Position numbers and translations under genes: made by a program. Below the pieces are notes generated by a model that saw nothing but the letters and a program-made list of their open reading frames with translations, did no database searches and was not told the origin of the DNA. Shown piece after piece: positions 1-11,872 of a stretch of 64,000 nt of DNA. Source of the stretch: Asterias rubens (taxonomy: Eukaryota; Echinodermata; Asteroidea; Forcipulatida; Asteriidae); assembly GCF_902459465.1 (NCBI RefSeq), contig NC_047062.1, forward strand, positions 30,064,673-30,128,672, given 5' to 3'. Numbering within the stretch: position 1 is the first letter of the stretch; every line of letters starts with the position of its first letter.

Positions 1-339
1 CACAAAAAGAAACCAACCAAGCCTGTCAACTCTGAAATGATTGAGAAAAAACAACATACAAACATCCTTGAAGGATTTTGTAGATTTGCTGCAACAATCA
101 AACTTGTCTTTAAACAAGTTAAAACTTGCGTTTAAACAAGGGAACGACCATTTTGCACAGCTGTATACAGAACTCAACCAGGGGAAATATTTAAAGTATA
201 CTTTTGGTGACTTCACCTTTTACTGGAGAGTGTTTTGTAGCTCCTCTGTCATAGGCTGCTGGTCTTTGACATCAACTTGCCGACATAAATATATCTTTGG
301 AGATGCTAAGCCCGCCTGCAAACCAAACAAAATCAACGT

Positions 340-714
340 TTTTCAACTTTATCAAGGTAATCACTCTTAAAACTCATGACAGTTATAACCTTTGGTTACA
401 AACATACAGCATTATTTGATAGTATAAAGCATTTTGAGAAACATTTCACTTCTTGAAAAAGGCAAACGTTTTTAAGCCCCAAAGTATGAATCTGAGAAGT
501 GTTATCGCATAACCCTTCTCATATTGTGTAATCCTTTTGGGGATTAGTCTCCCGCCTGGACATAATAATTGCTCCGGATTTTTGGCCATATCTCAAAAAA
601 AGCAATCACCTTTTAAAAATGAAATTTTCAGATGTTACATGTAGTGTGTACATTTCTATCGGATTCAAACAATTGCACGGTTCCATAAACCAAAAGTATA
701 CTTTGTCTTTAAGT
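340..714 (+). repeat. MITE-like repeat family B, copy 1
   Basis: First of four dispersed copies of a repeat of about 370 bp. Shared landmarks are a 'gatagtataaagcattttg' block, a palindromic stretch around 'cttctcatattg', and an end reading 'ctttgtctttaag'. The other copies are at about 2022-2738, 26695-26985 and 62729-63116. Confidence 0.55.
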
Positions 715-1189
715 TGCCGGGCGATACTTGTGATGTTAGACGATATCTCATAGAAAACAAATTCACAAGCTCTATTTGGGACCAGGGGTAAAAATTATTA
801 ATAAACCTTTTGGGAGTTACCGGAGAGTCACTCCAGCTCCTCTATCCTAGGTTGGTCTTGGGCATCTATTCATTGGTGGGTAGATCTCTTAGGAGATGAA
901 GCCTGACTGTAACACAAACAAAATGCACAATTTGCAGCATTTATTTTGTAAAGAACAATACATGTGTCTTTGAAGCCATTGGACCCTTTCGGTACAGAAA
1001 AAAGAAAAAGTTCACAGATTTACAAATAATTTACAGGGTTTACAAAAGGTAGTGGTGAAAGACTTCTTTTGAAATATTATTCCATGAAATGCTGTACTTT
1101 TTGCCAATTCTCGATATCGAGAATTACAGATTTATTTTAAACACACGTCATGACACGGCGAAACGTGTGAATACAAGGGTGGGTTGTCC

Positions 1190-1323
1190 CGTTATTTTCT
1201 CCCGACTCCGATGACCGATTGAGCCTAAATTTTCACAGGTTTGTTATTTTATATATTAGTTGTGATACACGAAGTGTGGGCCTTAGACAATACTGTTGAC
1301 CGAAAGTGTCCAATGGCTTTAAA
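1190..1323 (-). repeat. Fragment of TTAA-MITE family A
   Basis: Only one end of the family A element is present, from the 'gatgaccgattgagc' block to a degenerate 'agtgtccaatggctttaa' terminus. The other half is missing or unrecognisable. Confidence 0.5.
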
Positions 1324-2055
1324 ACGATTGCTTTCAGATAAATTCTTTTATCCGAGTATTTGTTTTATACTTTCATTCAAATGAAGACAAAACATTCATT
1401 GAAAGCAGCAAGAATATGATTGGAGGAACTCTTGCACATTGGAAATGTTTTAATTGTAAGTCAATATATGCAAAAGTAACCCATGATGTCAATTGCTTTA
1501 AAAAGGTTATCTTGTTAAAAAAATATTGCTTAAAATGTTTCCGCTAAACAAAAACTAGCAGGATACCAGTCACAGATTGTAGATGAGAAATGTCATTTTG
1601 GCTGGTAACCTTATTCTGGTAAGCGTAATTTTGTTGTACTTTTAGGGCTTAAGCAGCTCTATGAAATAAGGCCCTGACATAAAAAAGAACCAACCCAGCC
1701 TGTCAACTCTGAAACGATTACCAAACAACATACGAACAACCTTGAAGGAATTGTGTAATGTTGAAAGATTTAGACATGTATTTAAACAAGAGCAACAACA
1801 TGCATTCTGCACAACTTTTACAGTGCTCCATTTGCAACCAGGGGAAATATTTAAAGTATACTTTTGGTGACTTCACCTTTTACTGCAGAGTGTTTTGAAG
1901 CTCCTCTATCATAAGTTGCTGGTCTTGGACATCAACTTGCTGCAGAAAAGATGTCTTTGGAGATGTTAAACCCGCCTGCAAAACAAACAAAATTAATGTT
2001 TTATCACTACTTAAACTGTAAAGGGAAGGTATACGTTAAATGGTAATCACTGTTA

Positions 2056-2175
2056 AATCTATTAATTTTGGTTTTTACCCATACACCGATGTGTTAGCAC
2101 TGTATACTCAGTACTTTCCCGAGTCCTGTGAAAAAATATCACAGGCATGTTACTCGGGTGGGATTCGTACTCTTA
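2056..2175 (-). mobile_element. tRNA-derived SINE, family 1, partial
   Basis: On the minus strand this carries a B-box-like 'ggattcgt' region in reverse, then the family-specific body with 'cacaggactcggg' and a tail like 'ggtaaaaaccaaaatt'. It matches the plus-strand copies near 14.2 kb and 18.8 kb. The tRNA A-box half is missing. Confidence 0.55.
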
Positions 2176-2367
2176 AACCTAATGACAACAAAAACCTTTG
2201 GAATAAAACCTACAGCAGCATTTGATAGTATTAAGCATTTTTAGGAACATTTCACTTCAAAGTAATGTGGTTATGTAACAAGAAAACAGTTGCCCAGAAA
2301 TTTGTTACCGCATATAACACTTCTCAAATTGCGTAATCCTATTGGGGATTAATATTCATGCCTTGAC

Positions 2368-2584
2368 ATAATGGACCGATCCGGCCTATCAATCGAACTG
2401 TGTGCGTTCACCCATTTTGACCAATCACAGCAATGGTTGTGGTCGGACAAACTCGTTCATACGTGCGCGTATATTTTGCACACGCGGCAGAATCGTGCAG
2501 AATGTCATTGGGAGTGTTCGTACACGCGTCTTGCTCACGTGTGCGGTGGGCGGAGCTTAGTGGAAAGCCGGAACGGTCCATTAT
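2368..2584. mobile_element. GC-rich MITE with 18-bp terminal inverted repeats
   Basis: The left end reads ATAATGGACCGATCCGGC and the right end is its reverse complement with one mismatch. The interior is clearly more GC-rich than its surroundings and contains many CG dinucleotides. Two overlapping open frames inside it have no family signature and are not treated as genes. Confidence 0.6.
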
Positions 2585-3420
2585 ACATTTAGGTATTTCT
2601 GCAAAATCTCAAAAACAAAAACGTGATCACCTTTGCAAATTATTGATGTGTTAGTTGCAAATTTTTGATGTGTTAGTTGAAGTGTGTACATTTATATAGG
2701 AAACCAAAAACCAAAGGTTTACTTTGTCTTTAAGTGGCCAGCCAATAGGCCTACTTGTGATGTTAGAAAATATATCATGAACAAAAAATTCAAAAGCTTC
2801 ATTTTGGTAAATATTTTTGATAAACCTTTTTGGAGTTCAACTTTCTACTGGAGAGTGCAGCTCCTCCATCCTAGGCCGGTCTTGGACATCTTTTTGTTGA
2901 TGGGTACAAAATCTCTTTTGAGATGCTAAGCATAACTGCAACACAAACAAAACATTACCCATCATCAATACAGTCAATCTAAGTACATTTCCTTTTACCA
3001 GTTTGTTTAACTTTCAACATAAAAAAAGGGAAGACAAATATTGTTGGCAGCAAAACACTGTCGTGCATAAACAGGATCATTGTGATTGTTGAAATCATAT
3101 TAGGGAAGTAATATTTGGTGATGTAATGCGCCTAAAACATTTCTCTTTAGGGTTGGTACTAGTTAGAGCTTTGTCAGTGAGTTCTCAGAATGAAAACCGA
3201 TCTAGAAAATGACAAACCTTCACCAAATGTTATTACACATCTTGATACATTTTTGGGAATTCTTGAACAAAATAAAAATGCAATCCAGCCTTTTAACTCC
3301 GAGTTGATCGCCAAATACCATGCCCACATGCAGACAAAAATGTTGTATTTTTACACAGGCTTGTTTTGTGTTCATCCGGCCTATTTTAAGCGAGATACAA
3401 CACATTGACAATTTCAAACT

Positions 3421-4849
3421 AGTGTGTAACGTTACAGCTATTTAGGAGATGTAACAATTTTGCCCTGACACAATGACCTCTGAAGAAAAATACTTTGCCT
3501 CTTTCCAGTTCTTAAAGATTGTCCACACATGCACCATCTGCAAAGAATCATACAACATTGCCACAATAATTAGAGGAAAATAAGAGGTAAAAAGATCTTT
3601 TTTGGTGTGTTCAGCTCTCATGGATTCAAGGGAATGAGGGGCATATTAAAGGACAGAACCTTCTTAAGCCCGGTTCATACTTCCTGTGAATGCGATGCGA
3701 TACGAATGTTGATGTCACAAATTCTGCATAGGAATGTGTAGTAATCACATCTTGTTCTTCATCAGGCCTGATACTTCACGGAGGCAACGAAGGCGATTGC
3801 CTCCATGTCCCCTGGTCATTGCCTTGGTGCCCTTGAAATGCTCCAGTACAAATTTGCTATTTCATCATAGGGTGCCCTTTACCAAGAAGAAAATGCCTTG
3901 GTGCCCTTGCCCGACACATACAGCCCTGCTTCATCATACAATGTAGGGCACGAGGCCATTTACAAATTTACAGGCAACCAGTTCCAGGCAATCTCCATGA
4001 AGTGAACTTGCTCACATCTGATGTCCACATACTATTTGTGGGGATCGTAAGACATCGTTTGGAAAATAACTTGCTGTCAAAGTGGTCCTGTAGCACGCAC
4101 TGCAGTCGGTTGCCTCCAAGTTGCCTTGAAGAGTTGCCTTGTGTGACAGCACTACAGATCTAAGTGGCTTTATTGGTCTTTGATTTCTAAGAAGGTACAC
4201 ACAAAAGCAAGGACTTCTTGAACCTGAATAGCCGCATTTAACCCTTCTAGAGATACACTGTCCAGATCTAGATGCCTTTTTTCATGCTTGGATCTCACAT
4301 TCTATAGAGCCGAGTCTTTACAGTAGTCTGGTGCCGCTTCCATCACACTGCTCATCTTTGGTCTGTCTTATTTTAACCCCCTTGCCTGAAACTTCTCCCA
4401 TTGAGTTTGAAGGACTCATTGGTTCTTAAATCTTGTCAGTTTCCAAAAAAAACAATGTATCAGTCCTGATGAACAATAAAGTCTTTGTCTTGAACTTCAC
4501 AATAGCCCTTGTTGGTAGCTCATCGTTGCAAAGCCAATATTAGTGCAACTCTCCTGGTCTGCATGATCTGCCGAATTCGTGGCTGTGTTAGTCCTTTCTG
4601 GAGCGAGTGACTGTGTTCATGGGTTTCATTATAAATGTTGTCATTAGACGCCTTCAGATCTCATCCTGGTCTGATAGTTGTACTTCACCACTCTGGTGGG
4701 ATGACAGTGTAATCATAAACTCCATCCATCTCTTGCATCACTTTCAGCATTATCAGTGGATTGTGTTCAGATGTTGGAGAATTCCAATTTCAGGTATACT
4801 TAACATAATTTCAAATTATATTTCAGCCTAGTTCTTCAGACTCACCCTC
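3421..4849. other. No gene recognised
   Basis: Short open frames only. A stretch at about 3765-3830 ('ggcgattgcctccatg' and its surroundings) recurs in reverse orientation at about 16617-16672, so it is repetitive. Nothing else is assignable. Confidence 0.4.
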
Positions 4850-5480
4850 TATGTTTCAACACTTAACCGAAGCCAGGACAGCTGTCCCAAAGTGTGACGA
4901 CGTAACTTCTCTCTTGCAAAACTTTGGTCTCTAATGACCAATCTGCAGCTTTTAGGATCCGTGCTGTAGATACCCCTAAGGTAGAGCAGCTGCTGAGGTG
5001 ACTGCTCCCCCAGTAGAATGTGCCTGGTAATGAGACACATACTAGATGAAGCCATGCTTCTCAACCACCATGCGATAGTAGAGGACCACAGCATGAATAG
5101 ATTTCACAAATGACAAGAACAGACTGGTCAGTTTGTTCTTACCCTGTCCTCGGACAGGCTATGTCCTCTAAAGATATGCGTGCAGGGCTTTCACCACACA
5201 GAGTTTACATGAGGAAAGTCACTTTCTTGGCTGCCCTGCCTGGCTGTAGAGCACTTTGTTGGTTTCACCAGGGTAAACACTTTGTTAAGCTGTTTTTGTT
5301 TTTTTGCATAAACTGCAAGTCCAAAATGAAGTGCAACCAGCATAGCTGTTTGCAAGGTCAGAAGCCTTAAACTCAACTCTCTATTCCGAGGGAGTGAAAG
5401 GGTGTACAGGAGAACCTTTCCAGTTAACGTTACTTTCCAGTATCCTACATGGAGGTTATACAATATTTAGGCTGCGAAAT
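4850..5480 (-). mobile_element. Degenerate tyrosine-recombinase-like region of a DIRS-type retroelement
   Basis: On the minus strand, broken frames give, in order: a segment with 'LRLLTLQTAMLVAL' (5.4-5.3 kb), a segment reading 'LCVVKALHAYL' followed by 'FLSFVKSIHA' (5.2-5.1 kb), and 'AHSTGGAVTSAAAL' (about 5.0 kb). These match the order seen in DIRS/Ngaro-type tyrosine recombinases, where the last motif is normally HxxR; here a Gly stands in place of the Arg. Stops and frameshifts show that it is dead. The reverse transcriptase of what may be the same element lies upstream on the same strand at 6.9-7.4 kb. Confidence 0.5.
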
Positions 5481-5837
5481 CTTGAACCCAGGGATTGTTG
5501 ACCAGACGGAAGCTCCTTCAACCTGAACATGAGCTGAAAAACTGCTGATCTTTTAACATTAATTGTTCTATAAATATATTGTAGTCATTCCTGTACAAAA
5601 GACTGTACAGGAACTCAAGGATGTCGGCTATAGGTGCTTGAATAGGATCAACTTGGCCTTGAACACACCAGTGTTTCCATTGGTTCCATGCTGAATTGAA
5701 GTGGTTCTTTACCTACTTCACAAGAAGAACACATTGGGTTCATGCTGCTAGTGCCAACTCTGATGTTCATCACCTTGAATTTGGTGTGCTTTCACCACGT
5801 ACGTTACTCCTATTGGGGACGTCGCGCCATTGAGTAA

Positions 5838-6680
5838 GTACCACACATGCCGATGACATTCAAATCTACCTGGATTTTAATCCTACCATCCCGTGTGATG
5901 CTGAGTGTTGCCTGTTTAGGCTATCCAACTGTATTCAGGATGTCCAAACCTGGATGCTTGCAAACAAACTCATACTGAATGAAAACAAAAACAGATTTTC
6001 ATAGCACTGTCGCCATATCACTAGAAACGTTTTCAGCTACTAAATAACCCTCACGATAGGAAACACAGCCATCAATCCGGTCTCATCCCTCTGGAACTTG
6101 GGAGCAACTCTGACAACTCCATGTCAATAAGTCAACATGTCACTGATCTGTGCATGTCCGTATCACATACGCAACGTCACAATGATCTGCAAATACCTGG
6201 ACTACGACACCTGTCGTTCTGTCGTTCCTGCACTGGTACTCTCATGCCTTGACGACTGCAACTCTCTTTTTACCGCAACACAATCTCAATCGCCCACAAA
6301 AACTCCAAAACAAGGCCCCTTGACTGATCCATATGAAGCCAAAGTATTCCCATGCCACACCTCTGCTCACGAATCTCCATTGGTTTCCAGCCGACCAGCG
6401 GATCACTTTTAAAACAGCACTGAACATGTTCAAAACTGTATCCAACACTTTCCCTTCATACAATTCAGACACATTAGGCCTATACTTCAGCAAACCCAAA
6501 TGTGAAAGGTCTTCAATCACATTTAAATCTGGCGATTCTTCGATCCTCCTGGAAGTTTGGAGACCGGGCGTTTTCCATCGCTGGTTCCTTGAACTGGTTG
6601 CATTCTCCCTGTAGCGCTTTGTATCCTTTTGAAAAGGCGCTCTATAAATTTGGTTACTACCATTATTGTTATTGAGAAGG
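5838..6680 (+). mobile_element. CR1/L2/Rex-like LINE fragment (reverse transcriptase C-terminal part)
   Basis: Broken plus-strand frames read, in order: an ADD active-site box (HADDIQIYL), then 'WMLANKLILNENK', then 'SLWNLGATLDNSMS', then 'LVLSCLDDCNSL', and finally 'HWFPADQRITFKTALNMF'. These are the usual C-terminal landmarks of CR1/L2/Rex-type reverse transcriptases. The 3' end has the typical 'ggcgctctataaat' tail followed by ATT-rich repeats. Several stops and frameshifts, and loss of the N-terminal part, mark it as a 5'-truncated dead copy. It lies antisense between the two DIRS pieces. Confidence 0.75.
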
Positions 6681-6879
6681 GTGTGATTATTCTACACTCT
6701 GATTCAGCTTATCAAAATTTTCGTTTCCACTTGAGAGGTCGGGGAAAGTATCATTACAGAGTCACAGGAATTTTTGTCGGTGCAGGGCAATCACCTTGTC
6801 CCATTCCTTGTCTTGTTGTAGGTTTCAGTAGAACAGCAGTGCAGGAATGACTGCCTAAATGCTTGAGGAAACTCTCACC

Positions 6880-7372
6880 ATCAAATTTTTTGCTTGAAGA
6901 ATACTTAGGCAATGTTCTACACTCTTGTTTACTTTCTCCCCCGGGCGAAGTCATCAGAGATGAATTGATGAGAAAACCAGAGTAAGTTAACTGGTGGTGA
7001 CGGGATAAAATGAGGATGTCGTCTAGGCAAACACTCATCGAAATCCCATCTGACGAAGATGTGCAGCAACTGGTTTGAGGGCTTTTGCAAATTTTCTTGG
7101 AGCAGTTGATGAGGGCGAAGGAACGACAAGCAAACTGAAACAGACTGTCTTGCCAAAGGAAATGCAGGTATTTGCGATGTTCAATGTGAATAGGGACCGT
7201 GAGGTAGGCATTCTTTATATAGGTCAATTGATCCCAAGAAGTCGTTTAGAATTAAAAAATCCTTTACTAGATTTATTACTTCCATCTTGAAGTGTTGATT
7301 AAGGTACTCTTGGCAGGTATTCTTTCCTGCAACTGAAACGGTGGCTTTATAAATTCTATCAAGTGGCGGCAT
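6880..7372 (-). mobile_element. Degenerate DIRS-type reverse transcriptase
   Basis: Minus-strand frames contain 'HFKMEVINLVKDFL', then after a frameshift 'NAYLTVPIHIEHRKYLHF', then the catalytic box 'VCLDDILIL'. This order and spacing is typical of DIRS-like reverse transcriptases (palm motifs A and C; the usual YLDD is CLDD here). A frameshift between the first two blocks and loss of sequence after motif C show a pseudogene. A tyrosine-recombinase-like remnant follows at 4.85-5.48 kb on the same strand, as expected for the RT-RH-YR order of DIRS. Confidence 0.65.
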
Positions 7373-7399
7373 TTAAACTGACTGGAGAATCCAAATGTC

Positions 7400-8289
7400 T
7401 TGCGTAAGAGAATTCTGGCGCTTTGAAAAAAGATTCTTGCTTTGTAGGGATGAGACTATTGGAAAGTTCTTCTTTAATTTCTTATGTCCAGCTTGCTGGT
7501 GCGAAGAAAGAAAGTACAATGAACCTTGTCAGTCATCACTGAAGTACCGATGGATTTGCAGTGCAGGGTGTGGAAGCCACGACTGTCAGACCCGGACATA
7601 CATAAAGCCTCACCGGCCACAGTAAAGTGATCTGCAGCTTCGGAGTCAACACCAGAAACATTGAGACTATAACCTGGTTAATAACCCCAGATTGTGACAG
7701 GGCTCTGAAAAGCTAGAGAGATGATGCAGTAGAAGCAGCAGGTTTATGCTGTTGCTGAACTTGTGGCCATTGCATGGGCTGTTGTGGGTTGTCCAAATAT
7801 TGCAAACAGATGCATCCCACCATAAAACAGATACATGTTGGTATACTGGACGGAGAATGCCATTTGGAGACATGGCAAAGCGACCAAGTTCCTGGATCAA
7901 GGTACTGTAACTGTGTGTGAGCATGTCGGTTTCTTTACTAGTTGCACAGGTTTAACAAGATGCAACAATTAACAGTTTTTCTTTCAACCAAATGTTCTTT
8001 GATATAAGTTTGTGTACATGTAAGATAGTTTAATTAACTTACTTTGTATTTTAACATCGAGTCTGAATTGAAAATTGCACACCACAGGGGCATGAGAAGA
8101 GCACTAGAGAGGGGCCCTTCAGGGGGGCTTGTACCCTCCCTCACTCCAAACAGGAACCTGACTTTTTGTTTAACAAGACAAAAAAAGTTCAGATTTGTCC
8201 CCATAGCAACTATGACAATTCAGTGGGAGGGGAAGATCATTCTAATCTAATGTCTATTAATGAGTTGTGGAATATCTTCCCGAACGGAT
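7400..8289. other. No gene recognised; possible 5' part of the DIRS element
   Basis: Open frames here are short and show no recognisable domain. The position upstream of the minus-strand reverse transcriptase would fit a decayed N-terminal region of the same element, but I see no motif that proves it. Confidence 0.3.
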
Positions 8290-8413
8290 AACTTTCCGTA
8301 TGGCGCCACCACTTTTTCACTCATTTTTGCAAAAAGGGATATCTCATTGAGGTAAATTAGATACTATATTATTTCATATCAAATGAAAAAGTGGTGGCGC
8401 CATACGGAAACTT
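8290..8413. mobile_element. Short MITE, 124 bp, with arms of about 30 bp
   Basis: The left arm contains 'ccgtatggcgccaccacttt' and the right arm is its near-perfect reverse complement. The 60-bp centre is AT-rich. Confidence 0.65.
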
Positions 8414-8915
8414 TTCCTAAAGAACACGTGGAAGAAATGGTCGTAGGTAGGCCTTCTAAAAAATGGTATTATAAAACCTATCAAATTTGTAATGTAATGT
8501 AATACATTCATTGATAAAAGCCAGAGTGATAGAAACAATCACCCACCCCTGCCCCTATGCTAAGGCAATAGTGTACCCGGCAATGGGAAATCACCTGAGA
8601 GTCACTGACTTGCTTGGATGTTACAGCTCCGGCCGGGTGAGCCAATAAATCAAGGCCACTCAAAACTGTACAAGATGTTTCTCAAGCGTGCAATGAAGGA
8701 AGTCAAGAAAAGTTAGTTTTTTACGAAATTAATCAGTGAAGTAATTAACAAAAATGTATATTAATTACGCAGTTGGTGACTGTCCTTTTTCACTTCTATT
8801 AGGGTTAAGTCCTTTAAAACACCCCATGTATAATTGGTCAGACAAAAAAAAAACGTTCATTACTCAAATATATCATTAAGGCTTAAGCGGAAAACATATT
8901 CGGTCGAGTTCGGGT

Positions 8916-11872
8916 TTAGCAACTGTCTGACATGGAAAATTCACATCCAGGTTCATCTGCCATCTCTTCGACACTCGTGTCTATTTCGTCGCTGTCACCA
9001 ACAACGCTGTCTTTGTCATCAGTGTCACTAACGTTGCTTCCGAGTACGTCAACATTTTCCTCTGTCTCTGCCGTCATCGAATGGTCAAGCGTCCCTTCTG
9101 GGGTGAGGCCATACACCTTTGTTTCGTCATTCTGTATGGCCGCCTGCAATTGCAAGGTGTTAGACATTTTAGCAAGCGCGAACTATAACATGTTAAGTCG
9201 TAATTTAGCATGTATCAAACTACCAAACTAAATCAATGTGTTTAACTTAGTAGTTTAAGTGATTGCATTCTTGTCTCGTGGATTTTTATTCTAAGTTTTT
9301 CATTTATATTTTCAAGTTGGTTTAATTTACCTTTGGATCACCTCCAATTTCATTTACGGTAGTAGCAGTAATTTCTGAAAGTGTTTTCATCTAAACTTTG
9401 ACATTTTGTTATAAGGAGCTACTCATTATATTTTGCTTTTTCTACCTCAATTGCACCTGTAACAGCCAATATCTCGTCGTTGTACCGCTCACCATAACGA
9501 TCCACAATTCTTCTTACAGACTGGGCCACCATGCAAAAACCAATTTTGTTGAGGGCATCCATCAGCTGAAAGTAAAAATGTAATGTAATTGAAAAGAATA
9601 AGAGAGAAATAATATTAATACATGTAATGTAATTTTTGGTGATTACATGCTAACATAGGAAGCAGTCATTTGTGTGTGATTTACTTATGCAAATGTTTGC
9701 TTTTTGCAGCCATGTAAGAAGGCTCATCTGGTTGACTGGAGTTCTTGCAGAACTATAAGAACACCCGCGTACAGAAAGTCTATGTTTGTGATTGAAACGG
9801 TTTTACTTTCGCGTGACATACTTACCGAAGAGCTACAGCCATTCTTGTATAGTGCCATTCCAAGCAGGGTTGGTACAAAGTTGAACCTCTTAGGCCCTCT
9901 CATCTTACTGACCATGGAAAGTACAACTCCCATTCCAGGAATGAGATCTCCTAGTTTATTGTCCTCGCTGTAAATAAAAGTAGTAAATCACTTATGCTCA
10001 TGTCAAGATTCGGATGATTTCAATACTGAAAGAACGTTGTTAACAGTTTGTTCCCGTGCATGTTTAGTCGTATTTTACAGAGAATGTTGCAACATTGTGA
10101 CAGTTACCGTCTCAGACTGTGCACAAGTCTTATGATGTCTAGTGCTTTTGAGCCAATAACATTTTCCTCTTATCATGTTTTTGTAGTGCATGATTTGTGT
10201 TGTACGTAGAGGTAAATAATTTCCTAAAACTTGACTGTAGTAGTTATTGATATTCGAAATTTAGGAACGTACCCCCGAAACCCTCTGAGGATGATAACAA
10301 TTAAAGTAATAATGTACATGTACTAACATTTGTACACGATGACTGTCGGCTTTGGACGTCAAGCTCCCCTCCAACACTGCACATAAAATAGGCAGGCTTT
10401 GTTTGAGCTCGGCGAAGATGGTACCCCAATTAAAACTCCCTGCCGTATCACGGTTGAGCTTCTGCTTAAGCGACATCCCCTTCCGAGTAAACATGGACAT
10501 CTGCACTTGTGCCATCTCTTTGATTGCTTGTGGGATTTGATGAGTAGCCGTTGCACTTTTTTTGAACGCCAACTTGAAGGCTCGACCATATTCGCTGCGA
10601 ATTATGGCGTTGTATATTTGGAGCTTGTATTCCTTCTTCTTCTGGAAAAGTTAAGAAAATAGTTCGGACATTAGGAAAACAATACAATTATTAGTAACAC
10701 TTTTAACACTTCGTAGAATTATTTGTAATGATTTATTGATTTCATTTGTATTCCTTTCTATTTTGTTTGTGTGTTTTTTTCTTCTTTTTTTTTAATAGTT
10801 TTTTTGTTTTTATTATTAGTGATATGTTTTTGTGGACGGTGGTTGTCGGAATAGCTTGTGTTTTCGTCCTGTTTTGTATTTGTTTGTTTTATCAATATTT
10901 TTCTTTGTGTACGCCAAAAGCACATGTTAAAATTACTTCATTTGTTTTTCGCATGCATACTGTGCTTTGTTTGCCAAACGGGTTAAACTATACCCTGTGA
11001 TAAAGCGGGAGGGTGCGTAATACACAAATGTATGAACTCACTGTTTTAAATGCGAATCCCTGGCGTGGCCTTTTGCTTGTGGACAACGATGGTGACGACG
11101 AAGATGTCGACGATGAGGACGACGTTGCACTTTCAATTGATGTCAAGTTTGGGCTATCAACCTGGACTTTCTCTTTGGCAGGTGTACTCGTTCCTACCTT
11201 TGAGGTGCCCGCAATCTGCCGAGACATCGGCCGTTTTCTTGACATCCGCTTCGTGAAAGTGTTGATGTACCCTTAAAGCGGAAAAGTTTTAAATCGTGAT
11301 GATCCCTACAATATCTTTTTTCAATTTTTTTTTGTCGATTTTGCCCATGATATCGTCAACACTAGCAGGCTTTGTTAATTTAAATCGTGACCTGTTTTTA
11401 TCTATTGAGCTCTTTTATCAAGTCATTTATTTCTTGACATATTGGGGGTCTCTTTACTCTAAAGGGGTTCCAAAAGTTTTTGTTTTTACATTCAAAATAA
11501 ACTTCACTTACCAGTTTCACTTTTAATGTTCAGGAGCTGCTCTTCTGCCGTCAAGAGGTGCTTTCTTTTAATCTTGACATTTAGCATTGTCTGTGCACAA
11601 TGTAAACACGCATACATGTTCTTCCCTTTGGCTTTGTGCCCTTCATCCTCTTCATCAAATCTTTGGTCCAAATCAAGCCCTAAAACTTCATTGATAAGTT
11701 GACTAAGTGTTACAGCTCCGTCAATTTTTGAATCAAAAGTACGCTTCAAAGAGCATTTATTCTTAGCTTGGGCTGGCCCTGGTTGATTCCCAAACTCTCT
11801 GTCACAAAGTATACAACGTACGTCCATGTTGATGGCTGCTTCTTTTGCACATGTCCGCTTGTAGCCGGACAT
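8916..11872 (-). CDS. Uncharacterised protein with paired CxxC motifs, 464 aa, 6 exons
   Basis: I do not recognise a named gene. Coding exons in minus-strand order are 11512-11872, 11042-11271, 10328-10641, 9826-9967, 9446-9565 and 8916-9143. All five introns are GT-AG, and the phases join into one 465-codon frame. The N-terminus has C20-x2-C23 and C89-x2-C92 around a charged helical stretch, which suggests a zinc-binding fold like the ZAD type. Next comes a Ser/Thr-rich linker with a basic patch (about residues 140-195, including KRPRQ), a likely nuclear signal. Then follow a helical Lys-rich domain (exon 3, ending in a 'NWGTIFAELKQSLPILCAVL' block), a hydrophobic exon 4 and a helical exon 5. 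The last exon is strongly acidic (about 30 Asp/Glu in 75 residues). From memory, this order of blocks resembles a multicopy family of hypothetical proteins in cnidarians, lancelets and echinoderms, usually longer at the C-terminus, so this copy may be shortened. The alternative start is Met16. A transposon-derived origin is possible. Confidence 0.72.

Larger units (their letters stand above)
2022..2738 (+). repeat. Repeat family B, copy 2, broken by two insertions
   Basis: Family B copy about 350 bp longer than the others, because a minus-strand SINE (about 2056-2175) and a GC-rich MITE (2368-2584) sit inside it. The flanking family B sequence resumes after each insert, which gives the relative ages: family B first, then the inserts. 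Confidence 0.55.
1..3420. repeat. Tandem duplication of about 1.7 kb with exon-like cassettes
   Basis: The segment from about 10 to 1000 recurs, diverged, at about 1683-2955. A third weak match to its first 30 bp lies near 3283. Each copy holds a cassette of about 95 bp readable on the minus strand (about 218-313 and 1885-1980) between an AG preceded by a pyrimidine-rich stretch and a GT. Both cassettes are open in the same frame and share a peptide containing DQQ and EELQNTL. Shorter, more diverged cassettes lie near 840-925 and 2850-2935. Similarity runs through the presumed introns too, and the two best cassettes differ at about 9 replacement and 4 silent sites, so selection for protein is not shown. 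I recognise no gene. It could be a broken exon series or simply a duplicated repeat. Confidence 0.5.

Noticed and set aside
2371-2654. Overlapping 73-residue frames
   Set aside because: They lie within a MITE with clear inverted ends. Their openness reflects GC-rich composition.
6754-7227. 157-residue minus-strand frame as a cellular gene
   Set aside because: It carries DIRS reverse-transcriptase motifs with a frameshift upstream, so it is a transposon remnant and not a host gene.
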